Source: Sporolactobacillus terrae DSM 11697
Lineage (GTDB): Bacteria > Bacillota > Bacilli > Bacillales > Sporolactobacillaceae
Reading direction: 5' to 3'
DNA: 44,439 nucleotides
Assembly (NCBI RefSeq): GCF_000648615.1
Contig: NZ_JFZC01000043.1
Location: 1 to 44,439 of the forward strand
Below are positions 17,534 to 28,496 of the stretch, piece by piece (the first letter of the stretch is position 1; each line of letters starts with the position of its first letter). The notes beneath the pieces are model-generated. The model saw nothing but the letters and a program-made list of their open reading frames with translations. It ran no database searches and was not told the origin of the DNA. The position numbers and the translations under genes were made by a program.

Positions 17534-18392
17534 GAGGAAACGGTTTACATAGGCGAACAGCATAGACTTGCGAGCAATATCCTCTCATTCCATTGATCAA
17601 ACGCTGCATCCGGGACTCATGCTGTGTAAGTGCAAATACAGTTGGTCCGCTGCCGCTCATCAAAATGCCTTCAGCACCGATTTCTTCCATATGTGATTTG
17701 ATCTTCGTAATGTCGGCAACCTTACGCATCGTCACCGGTTCCAGACAATTGCCAAGCAAGCGGCAAATCGATTCAAAATCACCAGCATCAATCGCGTGCA
17801 GCATCGCATCCACATCCGGATGTTCAATTGGACGACTGTCTAGGTCTTTATAGATCTGGGCTGTCGAAACGGAGACCGTCGGCTTGACCAGCACAACCCA
17901 GCAAGGCGGCAAGGGTGGGAGCGCCTCCAATTGTTCGCCACGACCGGTTGCTAGAGCCGTTCCACCTTTGAGACAAAAGGCAACATCGGATCCGATTTGC
18001 TCCGCAACAGCCAGCATCTCTTGGTAGGACATGCCCAGCTTCCACAGCCGATTCAATGCGCGGATCGTTGCCGCAGCATCCGTACTGCCGCCTGCAAGTC
18101 CTGCGGCGACGGGGATATTCTTTGTAATTGCAATCTCGACGCCGCAGCGGATCCCATACTTCGCTTTAATGTAGTGTGCCGCTTGATAGGCGAAGTTGCG
18201 CTCATCCTCAGGCACGTACGGTACCGATGCGCGTACTTCGATTTGATTCTCGGGCAAATCGCCGCATTCCACGCGATCGGCCAAGTCAATCGACGTCATG
18301 ATCATTCTTACTTCATGGTATCCATCGCCACGCTTGCCGAGCACGTCCAAAGAAAGATTAATTTTCGCCGGCGCTTTTTCAAGTACTTTCAA
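17526..18392 (-). CDS. ispE: 4-diphosphocytidyl-2-C-methyl-D-erythritol kinase
   Basis: IspE phosphorylates CDP-methylerythritol in the MEP route to isoprenoids. The protein has 288 residues. GHMP-kinase signs: KAPAKINLSLDVLGKRGDGYHEV at the N-terminus, the glycine-rich ATP loop PVAAGLAGGSTDAAA near 93-107, and SGSGPTVFAL near 248. The start is a TTG at 18392 (MKVLEKAPAKINL) with GGGGGAACCG before it; no ATG fits the family start. Confidence 0.96.
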   Translation of the reverse strand: MKVLEKAPAKINLSLDVLGKRGDGYHEVRMIMTSIDLADRVECGDLPENQIEVRASVPYVPEDERNFAYQAAHYIKAKYGIRCGVEIAITKNIPVAAGLAGGSTDAAATIRALNRLWKLGMSYQEMLAVAEQIGSDVAFCLKGGTALATGRGEQLEALPPLPPCWVVLVKPTVSVSTAQIYKDLDSRPIEHPDVDAMLHAIDAGDFESICRLLGNCLEPVTMRKVADITKIKSHMEEIGAEGILMSGSGPTVFALTQHESRMQRLINGMRGYCSQVYAVRLCKPFPLV

Positions 18393-18450
18393 ACGGTTCC
18401 CCCACTTCCCCCATTAACTATTTACACTATAAAGGAAACGAACCAGAAGA

Positions 18451-18491
18451 AAAAGGGGTCCTATCCGTTTGACGGACAGAATCCCCTCTTT
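18451..18491 (-). terminator. Intrinsic terminator of the sspF-like gene
   Basis: Minus strand AAAGAGGGG / CCCCTTTTT with an inner stem TCCGT-CAA-ACGGA; it directly follows the stop at 18497. Confidence 0.8.
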
Positions 18492-18496
18492 CACGC

Positions 18497-18688
18497 TCAA
18501 TCATCGTGCTGATTTTTCGTTCCGTTCATTGTTGTTTCAGCTTTCTCGATGGCAAGGCGCACCATATTCCCCGCATCGCGGGCTTTGATGCCACCCCATC
18601 CTTCAGATTTCACCGTATCATAAAACCCCAGCTCTTTGGCAAGTTCCTCTTTAAATGACTCAGACATAATGCCTCTTCGTCTGGACAT
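18497..18688 (-). CDS. sspF: Small acid-soluble spore protein, SspF-like
   Basis: Alpha/beta-type SASP relative that binds DNA in the spore. The ATG at 18688 ([26 protein letters not shown]) gives 63 residues (B. subtilis SspF 61) and follows AAAGGAG; an in-frame TTG at 18709 would sit in the ribosome site. [22 protein letters not shown] is the conserved second half. The expected sigma-G promoter could not be placed with confidence, though GAATA occurs about 74 bases upstream of the start. Confidence 0.93.
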   Translation of the reverse strand: MSRRRGIMSESFKEELAKELGFYDTVKSEGWGGIKARDAGNMVRLAIEKAETTMNGTKNQHDD

Positions 18689-18897
18689 GATCGGTACAAC
18701 TCCTTTCAATGGTCGAGCAGAAATTAGGTTATACCGATTGACTTCCTTCTATTCGAAAATCGTGTTAAAATAAATTTTGGCAAAAGATTCAGGCAGCATA
18801 AACGCGCATCACAATTTTGTTGCCGATCATGAACAAAAAGGGTGCGCGTATCCGCTGTTATTTATAATGTTTGTCATCAAAATCAGACAGCCGGTCA

Positions 18898-19152
18898 TCA
18901 TTGACCGCTCGCCATCTCCTCCAAAAAGGTGAGTTCTACTGCGTCCGTCAATACATCTGTGTAGCTGTAGGACACACGATCATATGCGCTTGACTCCTTA
19001 TCCAGCCTGACCGTGAAAACAGACGGATAGGTTCCTTCCAAAACACCGATGCGTTGAATGGTTTTGCGTCTTCCACCGTTTGCTTTCAATGTCAAACGTT
19101 CGCCGACACGTTCATCAAGGACGCCTTTGATATCATCAATGGTTTTTCCCAT
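18898..19152 (-). CDS. veg: Veg protein
   Basis: Veg has 84 residues (B. subtilis 86), a small basic protein conserved in Firmicutes and linked in B. subtilis to biofilm matrix gene expression through SinR. It reads [31 protein letters not shown], then [23 protein letters not shown] precedes the ATG. It has its own strong promoter and stands alone between yabG and sspF, as in B. subtilis. Confidence 0.95.
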   Translation of the reverse strand: MGKTIDDIKGVLDERVGERLTLKANGGRRKTIQRIGVLEGTYPSVFTVRLDKESSAYDRVSYSYTDVLTDAVELTFLEEMASGQ

Positions 19153-19173
19153 CTCGACAATCCACCTCGCTTA

Positions 19174-19201
19174 ATTATAAGTATACCACAATGGACGTCA
19201 A
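19174..19201 (-). promoter_or_regulatory. Strong sigma-A promoter of veg
   Basis: Minus strand TTGACG (19201-19196), 16 bases, TATAAT (19179-19174), with an A/T-rich UP-like stretch at 19202-19226. The B. subtilis veg promoter is a classic strong vegetative promoter. Confidence 0.85.
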
Positions 19202-19314
19202 AAAATCAAATAGAATTAACTATAGCAGGAAACCCTTACAGCTGTCAATATATTTGTGGCAAACGACAGATATTTTTTTCTTCATCATTCGACTTTTTGC
19301 TCGAAACCATGGCT

Positions 19315-20178
19315 TTATTCCGATGGAAACGGCAGTCCGGTACGCAGCATGCCACGGCTCTCCACCCCACCTAAGCCGCCTGCGCCGGTCAATGTATTTT
19401 TCAGAACATCCCAGACGTTGACACGATCCATAAATGATGTGAAACTGATTCGAGCTGCCAGATAGACCGGATCAAGCGCGTGAATGTTGATGCGATCAGG
19501 TGAACTAGCAAAGTTCGCCCCTGCCCGAATCAAATATTCAAAATGTGATTGACAGGCGCCGGAGAAAATAACCATTTGATCAAGGCTCGGCCAATGATAG
19601 CGGATTTCTTTGACTGTTCGAATAAAAAAGCTGGAGTTGCGATACGCTTTAAGATCGCTTGCCGTTCCTTTGTTTTTCATAAATGCGTCGTGACCCGTTA
19701 GGACGAGAATATCGGGTCTGATTTGAGCCACCAGCCTTGGAGCCAGATCAGGCATCTCTGATTCAGGTATATATTTACCAATCACCGGTACATGCAGTTT
19801 TTTGTAAAAGGTAAGGCATTTTTTCAAATAATAAGGATCACCGTCAATATGAAGCACACGCCCCGGCATTTCAAAGTATGAGGTTTGGTCACGATAACCG
19901 TTGGTGGCCGTGTAACCGTGTTTCATTTTCATTTGCTTGTAATCCTGCCTGAACAGCTTGTAGGATTCATCCTCCTTCGAGCTCGTCATTTTTTCATACT
20001 GTTCCCGTTCATCCTCGGTCACTGGTACTAAATCGTCCAGGGGTGCATCTGCATAGAGACGCACGTCATGGCCGTTCAGTTCGGCGCTTTTTGTTTCTTC
20101 GTGAATCGCCACCACACGAAAAGGAAGGTCGCAATGGTACGAAGTCCGTGCCACAAGATCTCCAACTTGAACCGTCAT
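19315..20178 (-). CDS. yabG: Sporulation-specific protease YabG
   Basis: YabG (peptidase family U57) is made late in the mother cell and processes spore coat proteins. The protein has 287 residues (B. subtilis 290). The N-terminus is an SH3-like segment (VGDLVARTSYHCDLPFRVV); the conserved blocks are DILVLTGHDAF (about 146-156) and VIFSGACQSHFEYLIRAGANFASSP (about 203-227), with the likely catalytic His and Cys. AGAGGGAG lies before the ATG. It is alone, 160 bases from veg. Confidence 0.95.
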   Translation of the reverse strand: MTVQVGDLVARTSYHCDLPFRVVAIHEETKSAELNGHDVRLYADAPLDDLVPVTEDEREQYEKMTSSKEDESYKLFRQDYKQMKMKHGYTATNGYRDQTSYFEMPGRVLHIDGDPYYLKKCLTFYKKLHVPVIGKYIPESEMPDLAPRLVAQIRPDILVLTGHDAFMKNKGTASDLKAYRNSSFFIRTVKEIRYHWPSLDQMVIFSGACQSHFEYLIRAGANFASSPDRINIHALDPVYLAARISFTSFMDRVNVWDVLKNTLTGAGGLGGVESRGMLRTGLPFPSE

Positions 20179-20264
20179 GTTCTACTCCCTCTTTCCACGC
20201 GCATCCGGCACTGCATACTCCATCAGAGTCATCCTTTTCATGCTATGATCGATCGTCTATGAAT

Positions 20265-20526
20265 ATTCATGGACAAGGCTGCCGTGAGAAAAACTAGGCT
20301 GTGCTTGGTCCTTAAACCATCCTGGTTTTTGTGTACGCTCCGATTACTCGCTTGCCGCGGGCGCACCGCGAGCCTCCTCGAACACACAAATTCCTGTGGG
20401 GTCTTCCTCGCGCGCATCAACAAGGCGCGATCCCGCAGGCGCCAGAGCACCTCCGCTTTGATGCTCGGTCAAGACACGGCTCTAGCGGTCTGAAAACGGG
20501 GCAAAATCTATACTTTATTTTCCTGC
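20265..20526. repeat. Dispersed intergenic repeat, longest copy (copy 3)
   Basis: Fills most of the 423-base gap between yabG and ksgA; no gene is seen there. Read on the minus strand it begins next to the T-tract of the ksgA terminator, then GATTTTGCCCC, the arm GGCGCCTGCGGGATCGCGCC, a facing arm GACCCCACAGG, then CGAGGAGGCTCG, GCGCCCGCGGCAAGCGAG, and GGACCAAGCACAGCC. Paired arms suggest a folded element. Copies at 1-265 and 7440-7573 share its two halves. Confidence 0.78.
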
Positions 20527-20571
20527 AAAAAAGACGTCTCAAAGTCTACTTTTGACTTTGAGACGTCTTTT
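20527..20571 (-). terminator. Intrinsic terminator of the tatD-rnmV-rsmA group
   Basis: Minus-strand perfect 16-base arms AAAAGACGTCTCAAAG / CTTTGAGACGTCTTTT, 30 bases beyond the rsmA stop. Since it is symmetric it could act in both directions. Confidence 0.92.
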
Positions 20572-20601
20572 AAATCACCCGCTGCAAATGGGGTATAGCG
20601 G

Positions 20602-21477
20602 TTATCCTTTCAGCTTCTGCAATTGACTGCTGAGCGCCGCAAACTCTTCAATCGACAGCGTCTCGCCTCGCCGGCGCGGATCAATCCGTGCCGCCTCCAT
20701 TGCCGTAAGCAGATCGTTTTTTCGTTCTTTGGACCAAAGATTGTTCATCAAGTTGTTGAGCAGCGTCTTCCTGCGCTGCGCAAAGCTGGCACGCACCACT
20801 CTAAAAAAGAATGCTTCATCATCGACGCGAATTTTTTTCTGCGGACGGACGTCCAAGCGAATCACCGCTGAATCAACATTCGGTTGTGGTACGAACACCG
20901 TCTTCGGAACCGTCATCACGATTTTCGCCTCAGCAAGATACTGAACGGCAATAGACAATGAACCATAGCTCTTTTCGCCCGGATCGGCCTGCAATCGACT
21001 GGCGACCTCTTTTTGAATCATTACAACAATCGTTTTAATGGATAGACCATCCGTGAGCAGCTTCATCAGAATAGGGGTCGTGACGTAATAGGGCAGATTG
21101 GCAACAACTGTTACGGACGTTCCCGGCGGGCATTCCTGTGCTAGGATTTGAGCGACATCCAACTCAAGTACATCACCGAAATGGATCGAGACATTATCGA
21201 AATCCTGCAGCGTGTCGTTAAGGACCGGCGCCAATCGACGGTCAATTTCCACCGCGATGACCTTTTTGGCACGGCCGGCAAGGACCTGCGTCAGCGCCCC
21301 GGCTCCGGGTCCAATTTCGAGGACATAGCTGTTTTCATCGATTGAAGCTGAGGATGCAATATTATTTAGGATGTTCTCATCAATTAAAAAGTTCTGACCA
21401 AGACTTTTCTTTAACGTAAACTGATGCTTGCGTATAACGTCCTGCATTCTTTTTGGTGAGGAAATTCTTTTATTCAT
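20602..21477 (-). CDS. rsmA: 16S rRNA (A1518/A1519-N6) dimethyltransferase RsmA
   Basis: KsgA/RsmA dimethylates two adenosines in helix 45 of 16S rRNA as a late 30S assembly step. The protein has 291 residues. Motifs: QNFLIDENILNNI, SAM-binding LEIGPGAGALTQVL (about 54-67), FGDVLELDV, catalytic NLPYYVTTPI (about 125), QKEVASRL. AAAGGAGCAATCATC leads to the ATG, which overlaps the rnmV stop by four bases. Confidence 0.97.
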   Translation of the reverse strand: MNKRISSPKRMQDVIRKHQFTLKKSLGQNFLIDENILNNIASSASIDENSYVLEIGPGAGALTQVLAGRAKKVIAVEIDRRLAPVLNDTLQDFDNVSIHFGDVLELDVAQILAQECPPGTSVTVVANLPYYVTTPILMKLLTDGLSIKTIVVMIQKEVASRLQADPGEKSYGSLSIAVQYLAEAKIVMTVPKTVFVPQPNVDSAVIRLDVRPQKKIRVDDEAFFFRVVRASFAQRRKTLLNNLMNNLWSKERKNDLLTAMEAARIDPRRRGETLSIEEFAALSSQLQKLKG

Positions 21478-22034
21478 GATGATTGCTCCTTTGCTCCAAT
21501 GGCATCCATTGCCTGCTTCAGGTCACGTTCAGAGATTTGGAACATACGCAGCCGCTTGTAGAGCTGCTTGCCGTTGGCGTAGCCGATGTTCAGTTGGTCG
21601 CAGAGCTGCTCCCGGATCCTGCGCGATGCTTTGCTGCCAAGCAGGCCTAGGCTTCTCAGTGTTTGCATGCTGATCTGTTCCTCCGGTTCCTCGAATTGCG
21701 TGTAAACCTTTGCTAAGGATCGAAGGATCGTGCGCGGAGTCGCATGCTCGATTCCCAGACTCTCGTTTGACCCGCCTTGTCCTTCGGCACGAGTAATGAA
21801 GGCATGCTTGCAGCCCGGTACCGCCTGACTGACTATCTTGCGAATCCGTTCTCCGGGGTAATCGGGATCAGTAAAAACGATGACCCCGCGGCGCTTCTGC
21901 GCATTTTGAATCGCCCGGATCGTCCGTCTGCTGACGCGTGAGCCGTTCGTTTCAATCGTGTCGGCATCAAGCGCCCGGCGAATGGCTTCGGTATCGCTTC
22001 GGCCTTCGACGACAATAATTTCTTTCACAATCAT
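21474..22034 (-). CDS. rnmV: Ribonuclease M5
   Basis: RNase M5 matures the 5S rRNA ends; a 5S gene lies at the right end of this window. The protein has 186 residues: Toprim domain (about 1-100) with VVEGRSDTEAIRRAL and TDPDYPGERIRK, then the DUF4093 C-terminal domain. AAGGAGAAAACTT precedes the ATG. yabE, present between yabD and rnmV in B. subtilis, is missing here; the gap to tatD is only 15 bases. Confidence 0.96.
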   Translation of the reverse strand: MIVKEIIVVEGRSDTEAIRRALDADTIETNGSRVSRRTIRAIQNAQKRRGVIVFTDPDYPGERIRKIVSQAVPGCKHAFITRAEGQGGSNESLGIEHATPRTILRSLAKVYTQFEEPEEQISMQTLRSLGLLGSKASRRIREQLCDQLNIGYANGKQLYKRLRMFQISERDLKQAMDAIGAKEQSS

Positions 22035-22049
22035 AAGTTTTCTCCTTGG

Positions 22050-22835
22050 TTAACCATTTTCAGAGGATTCATCAATTCGGAAGCAGCGCAATGCGTTTTG
22101 CGTCGTTTGCTCTGCAACTTCTTCAAGTGACAGGCCTTTCAACTCGGCAATTTTTTCCGCAACCAGCCGTACTCGCGCCGGTTCATTACGTTTGCCGCGA
22201 AACGGATGGGGACTGAGAAACGGACAATCGGTTTCAATCAGCAGACGCTCGATCGGTACTTTAGTTGCCGTTTCGCGCTGCAGCTGTGCATTTTTAAACG
22301 TGACCGGCCCGCCAAAGCTAATGTAAAAGTTTAAGCCGATAAACCGTTCTGCCCATGTCCAGTCATCGCTGTAGCAGTGCATCACGCCGCCAATGGTTTC
22401 CGCATGCTCTTCACTCAGAATCCGCGCCACATCCTCTGTCGCTTCGCGGCTGTGAATGATAAGCGGCAGGCCGGCATCCTTTGCGAGCCGAATCTGTCTG
22501 CGGAAGACGTCATGCTGCACGGATTTCGGTGATTTATCCCAATGATAGTCAAGACCAATTTCACCGAGCGCAACGATTCCCGGATGCGTCAGTCCTCGTT
22601 TGATCATCGCGAAATCGGCATCAGTCATATCGATTGCGTCCTCCGGATTCCATCCGATCGCACCATAGATAAACTTATGCTGATCAATGATTGGAAAGAC
22701 GCGTTCAATCGTTGGCCGATCCACACCGACAACGATCATTCGGCCAACTTCGGCTTGCTGGGCACGCGCAAGGACTTCTGAAAAATCTGCATCAAACGAT
22801 TCATCATTAATATGTGTATGTGTATCAAAGAGCAT
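22050..22835 (-). CDS. tatD: TatD-family metal-dependent deoxyribonuclease
   Basis: TatD hydrolases are TIM-barrel enzymes with 3'-5' exonuclease activity linked to DNA repair. The ATG at 22835 (MLFDTHTHINDESFDAD) follows GAGGAGG and gives 261 residues (B. subtilis YabD 255); the frame open to 22931 is not needed. Metal ligands: DTHTHI, GEIGLDYHW, IHSREA, MHCYSDD, ETDCPFLSPHPFRGKRNEP. It probably heads the operon with rnmV and rsmA. Confidence 0.96.
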   Translation of the reverse strand: MLFDTHTHINDESFDADFSEVLARAQQAEVGRMIVVGVDRPTIERVFPIIDQHKFIYGAIGWNPEDAIDMTDADFAMIKRGLTHPGIVALGEIGLDYHWDKSPKSVQHDVFRRQIRLAKDAGLPLIIHSREATEDVARILSEEHAETIGGVMHCYSDDWTWAERFIGLNFYISFGGPVTFKNAQLQRETATKVPIERLLIETDCPFLSPHPFRGKRNEPARVRLVAEKIAELKGLSLEEVAEQTTQNALRCFRIDESSENG

Positions 22836-22924
22836 GAAGCATCCTCCTCTATGCTTACGCACGGTTATGCTCAGAAAAACCGGGCTGGTTGATCCTTTAC
22901 TCCCACTCGTGTATGTGGCCAATT

Positions 22925-23109
22925 CATCCATTTAAGCAGCAGCGCTTCAGCTGCTCACATCAACAAGGCACGCCCCGTGGACATCCGGCGTTTCCTCAGT
23001 CACGCAGGGGCATGCGGGGGCTTCTTGACTTGCATCATTCGCCGCAATAATCCAGCACGTTTCGTCCAAAGCTGCGTCTCTGCCGTGCTTTTAAATCGTC
23101 TGATTCTAC
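22925..23109. repeat. Degenerate copy of the dispersed repeat (copy 5)
   Basis: Gap between tatD and metG. CAGCTGCTC, ACATCAACAAGGCACGC and the end at TCTACAAAAAAGC next to the metG terminator recall copy 2 and copy 3, but most of it has diverged. No gene is visible between 22836 and 23173. Confidence 0.4.
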
Positions 23110-23157
23110 AAAAAAGCGGGATCTGCGCGTGTGTTCGCTCATCTCCCGCTTGCTTTT
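23110..23157 (-). terminator. Intrinsic terminator of metG
   Basis: Minus strand AAGCGGGA ... TCCCGCTTTTTT with a 22-base loop, directly after the metG stop. Confidence 0.82.
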
Positions 23158-23173
23158 GTATCCTTATTACAGC

Positions 23174-25268
<2,095 letters not shown>

Positions 25269-25386
25269 GAAAGTGAATGCCTTGCCCTCATATATTAAAG
25301 AATGCGTTTGGCTGTGCTTATTCCAAGCCTTTCCAAGTAGCAAAAGTCTATTCAAAAAGGATCCGCATCCGTCTGCGCATCCCCGT

Positions 25387-26277
25387 TCATTGCGATTCAA
25401 TTTGATGGTAAATGCGATAAATATCCCGCTTCGGCTGTGCGCGATCGATCGCCACCTGCTTAATCGCCTCTTTGGCGCGCCAGCCTTTTTCGCGAATATA
25501 GTGGTCCACATGGTCCTGAATCGTCAGCGCCGACCACCAAAGTTCTTCCTCACGCGTCTCATCATCACCGCTGCCGTCAACAACAAGGCAAAATTCACCT
25601 TTTGGCGCATCACCGCCCGTAAAGAAGTTGATCGCTTCCTCAAGCGTCCCGCGGATAAACGTTTCATAACGCTTCGTCAGCTCGCGAGAAATTGAGATCT
25701 GCCGGTTCCCGAACACTTGGCGAAGATCGTTCAACGTATCCTTCACGCGAAACGGCGATTCATAGAAGATCAGCGTATAAGGCACCATCCGCAGCGCATC
25801 GAGTACCTGCGCACGCGCTTTGCCCGCTCGCGGGAGAAAACCGTAAAATAAAAAGTGATCGGTGGACAGCCCGGACGCAATCAGTCCGCTCAGTGCTGCA
25901 TTTGCACCAGGAAGCGGGATGACGCGAATCTGATGCGCGATGCAGGCAGCGGCAAGATCTGCTCCTGGATCGGAAATTCCCGGTGTCCCGGCATCCGTTA
26001 CAAGGGCAACATTTTTCCCATCTTCAAGCTCGGCAAGCAGCTTGTCCCCACTTGCTTTTTTATTGTGCTCATGATAGCTTACAAGCGGCGTATGGATGTT
26101 GAAATGGGTACACAGTTTCATGGTGTGCCGTGTATCCTCGGCAGCAAGAAGATCTGCTGTTTTCAGTACATCAAGCGCTCGGTAAGTGATATCCTCCAGA
26201 TTGCCAATCGGCGTCGGGACAAGAAACAAACATCCTTTTCCATTATCGCTTTGAAAACTGCGCTGCTCCCACATCAT
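25387..26277 (-). CDS. rsmI: 16S rRNA (cytidine1402-2'-O)-methyltransferase RsmI
   Basis: RsmI methylates the ribose of C1402 in the decoding centre. The protein has 296 residues. TP-methylase signs: FLVPTPIGNLEDITYRAL, AAEDTRHTMKL, VTDAGTPGISDPG, PLPGANAAL, YESPFR. AAAGGAG precedes two adjacent ATGs (26277, 26274); either could start. It overlaps yazA by 35 bases and ends the long operon that begins at tmk/yaaO. Confidence 0.96.
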   Translation of the reverse strand: MMWEQRSFQSDNGKGCLFLVPTPIGNLEDITYRALDVLKTADLLAAEDTRHTMKLCTHFNIHTPLVSYHEHNKKASGDKLLAELEDGKNVALVTDAGTPGISDPGADLAAACIAHQIRVIPLPGANAALSGLIASGLSTDHFLFYGFLPRAGKARAQVLDALRMVPYTLIFYESPFRVKDTLNDLRQVFGNRQISISRELTKRYETFIRGTLEEAINFFTGGDAPKGEFCLVVDGSGDDETREEELWWSALTIQDHVDHYIREKGWRAKEAIKQVAIDRAQPKRDIYRIYHQIESQ

Positions 26278-26527
26278 GTCCGCTCCTTTGAATAAGTGCC
26301 AACTTCTCTTGGCGCGTTAACTGTTTGATCGACCATTCGCGACGCAGGGCCGCCGATTTATTCTCCAGTTCTTCCTGATAAACGATGCGCAAGGGCTTAT
26401 GACTGCGTGTATAGCGCGCCCCTCTGCCGCTGCAATGCAGGGAAAAGCGCTTGGCAACATCAGCCGCATAGCCTGTGTAAAGGCTGCCGTCCGCACATTC
26501 TAGAATATAAACACTGTAATGGTTCAT
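26243..26527 (-). CDS. yazA: GIY-YIG nuclease-fold protein YazA
   Basis: UPF0213 family, 94 residues, with a lone GIY-YIG domain: YSVYILECADGSLYTGYA, the Arg in AKRFSLHCSGRGARYTRSH, and the metal-binding Glu in LRREWSIKQL. The molecular role is unknown. Its ATG overlaps the stop of the upstream methyltransferase by four bases. Confidence 0.93.
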   Translation of the reverse strand: MNHYSVYILECADGSLYTGYAADVAKRFSLHCSGRGARYTRSHKPLRIVYQEELENKSAALRREWSIKQLTRQEKLALIQRSGHDVGAAQFSKR

Positions 26528-27261
26528 TGCTTCTGCCGCACATCCTCTGTATATTGACCTGCTGCATCATAAACAACAATCGGTTTCAGTACCGTAAGCC
26601 CGGGCTTCCCGCCCTTCGTTCCTTCCAGCAGCACCATGTTGGCCGGTTTCTGTCTGTGCGGATGTACCCATTGCATTCGTTTCGGTTCGATGCCTTGCGC
26701 GCGCATACCGGACATGAGCTCAACCAGCCGCTCCGGACGATGTACGAGCGCCAGCTTCCCACCGGGTTTCAGAAGACGCGCACTGATTTCGAGAACATCG
26801 GCAAGTGTGATCAGCAATTCGTGCCGTGCAATCGCCAAATGCCGGTTCAGCTTCATATCGCGCGCCGCATCAACCGTAAAATATGGCGGATTACAAGTAA
26901 CCACATCACAGCTGCCGCGCCCAATGTGTGCATCGCTATCCTTAGCATCTGCACATAAAAAAGTGACTCGGTCCTCTAAATGATTTAAAACCGCGCCTCG
27001 GCGGGCCAACGCGCAAACTTCCGGCTGAATTTCAATGCCGATAATGCGTCCCTTTGTCCGCTGTGATAATAAAAAGGGAATCACACCACCCCCGGCACAA
27101 AGATCCACGAGCCGCCCTTTTTGAATGGGAACATAGGCAAAGCGAGCCAGCAGTACAGAATCCAACGAAAAAGGAAAAAGCTCGCTCGATTGAATAATCT
27201 TTAGATCGGTATCGAAAAGGCAATCAACCCGCTCATGGTTCTGTTCCTGCTGTTCGTTCAT
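26524..27261 (-). CDS. yabB: TrmN6-like tRNA1(Val) adenine-N6 methyltransferase (YabB)
   Basis: SAM-dependent methyltransferase of 245 residues. Motif I is LVDLCAGGGVIPFLLSQR (about 51-68), the catalytic NPPY is in VVTCNPPYF (about 124), typical of N6-adenine enzymes; the E. coli relative modifies A37 of tRNA-Val. The ATG at 27261 follows AGGGTGA. It is 33 bases from yabA and coupled to yazA. Confidence 0.92.
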   Translation of the reverse strand: MNEQQEQNHERVDCLFDTDLKIIQSSELFPFSLDSVLLARFAYVPIQKGRLVDLCAGGGVIPFLLSQRTKGRIIGIEIQPEVCALARRGAVLNHLEDRVTFLCADAKDSDAHIGRGSCDVVTCNPPYFTVDAARDMKLNRHLAIARHELLITLADVLEISARLLKPGGKLALVHRPERLVELMSGMRAQGIEPKRMQWVHPHRQKPANMVLLEGTKGGKPGLTVLKPIVVYDAAGQYTEDVRQKQ

Positions 27262-27294
27262 TCATTTCACCCTAATTCCGTTCTTGTTCCTCTT

Positions 27295-27657
27295 TCATTT
27301 TTTATTGAGAAAGGAAAGGCAAAACAAGCAGTCACCATCTTTGCGCACGCTGCCATAATGCAAATTGCAGATATGAAAGCCTTCTTGATAGAGTCGCGCC
27401 AGGTTGTCGTATCCTTCGCCGATATCCGGCTCGGAAACGGTGCCTTTCAGTTTCGCCTGATTCTGTGCATCTTGAAAATGCGCCTTTCCGTCCTCAAGGC
27501 GCTTTCTCAGATTCTCATTTTCAAGCGTGAGATTCTGGTTTTCTTCAAGTACCGAAGCAAGCTGTGCCTTCAGATTTCCGAAGTCAACATAGATTTGCCC
27601 CAGCTGCTCTTCCAAATGACTGACTTGTGAGAAAATGTCCTTCTTCTCCAAGTTCAT
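27295..27657 (-). CDS. yabA: YabA, negative regulator of replication initiation
   Basis: YabA bridges DnaA and the sliding clamp and limits initiation. The protein has 120 residues: N-terminal coiled coil (about 1-62) for tetramer formation and a C-terminal zinc domain ([23 protein letters not shown]) with His and Cys ligands. GAGGGTGG abuts the ATG. It follows ricT by eight bases, as in B. subtilis. Confidence 0.95.
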   Translation of the reverse strand: MNLEKKDIFSQVSHLEEQLGQIYVDFGNLKAQLASVLEENQNLTLENENLRKRLEDGKAHFQDAQNQAKLKGTVSEPDIGEGYDNLARLYQEGFHICNLHYGSVRKDGDCLFCLSFLNKK

Positions 27658-27665
27658 CCACCCTC

Positions 27666-28496
27666 TTATTTAGTGGCTTGCGAAGAAATAACCCCTTCTT
27701 CAATAAGCTCATCCAATGTATACTCAACAACTTTTTTCTGCTCTTTCAGTTCAACTTGAACCAAATGCTGCAGAATATTTAAACCAACCACTCGACCGGC
27801 TCCGTAACTGACTTTAATTACAGAACCAATATCCGGCAACGCTTTTTTCGCAGATTCGTATTGATCATTTTCATACTTTAGGCAACACATCAGCCGTCCA
27901 CACACCCCGGAGATTTTCGCAGGGTTCAAAGACAAGTTTTGGTCTTTCGCCATTTTAATGGATACAGGTTCAAAGTCCCCCAAAAAAGTCGAGCAGCAAA
28001 GCATGCGTCCGCAGGGACCAATCCCCCCCAGCATTTTGGCCTCGTCGCGTACGCCAATCTGACGCAACTCGATTCTTGTCTTGAACACGGATGCCAGATC
28101 CTTGACCAATTCGCGAAAATCAACGCGTCCATCGGCAGTAAAGTAAAAGATAATTTTGTTGCGGTCAAATGTATATTCAACATCCACCAGCTTCATTTCT
28201 AGGTGGTGGTTGTAGATTTTCTGAAGACAAATATCCATTGCAGCCTGTGCGTCTCCTCTATTCTTTTGCACCTGCTGTTCATCCGATGCCGTTGCAATAC
28301 GCACGACCTTTTTCAAAGGCAGAACGACATCTTCTTCATCGACTGTTTTTCTTCCGATCACAACGGTTCCGCATTCAATGCCGCGCGTCGTTTCGACAAC
28401 AACATGAGCATCAACCGGAATGTCTCGTTGATCCGGATCGAAATAGTAGATCTTACCGGCTTTCTTAAATCGAATGCCGACAATATCGTAATTCAT
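27666..28496 (-). CDS. ricT: RicT (YaaT), PSP1-domain protein
   Basis: RicT forms the Y-complex with RicA and RicF; it carries iron-sulfur clusters, guides RNase Y processing and stimulates sporulation and competence. The protein has 276 residues with the PSP1 domain and two Cys clusters, [12 protein letters not shown] and [18 protein letters not shown] lies before the ATG, which abuts the holB stop (TAA-ATG). Confidence 0.96.
   Translation of the reverse strand: MNYDIVGIRFKKAGKIYYFDPDQRDIPVDAHVVVETTRGIECGTVVIGRKTVDEEDVVLPLKKVVRIATASDEQQVQKNRGDAQAAMDICLQKIYNHHLEMKLVDVEYTFDRNKIIFYFTADGRVDFRELVKDLASVFKTRIELRQIGVRDEAKMLGGIGPCGRMLCCSTFLGDFEPVSIKMAKDQNLSLNPAKISGVCGRLMCCLKYENDQYESAKKALPDIGSVIKVSYGAGRVVGLNILQHLVQVELKEQKKVVEYTLDELIEEGVISSQATK

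Noticed and set aside
20269-20555. Plus-strand small proteins of 70-75 residues in the yabG-ksgA gap
   Set aside because: They fall in the repeat element, and similar frames occur in copy 1 only because the DNA repeats.
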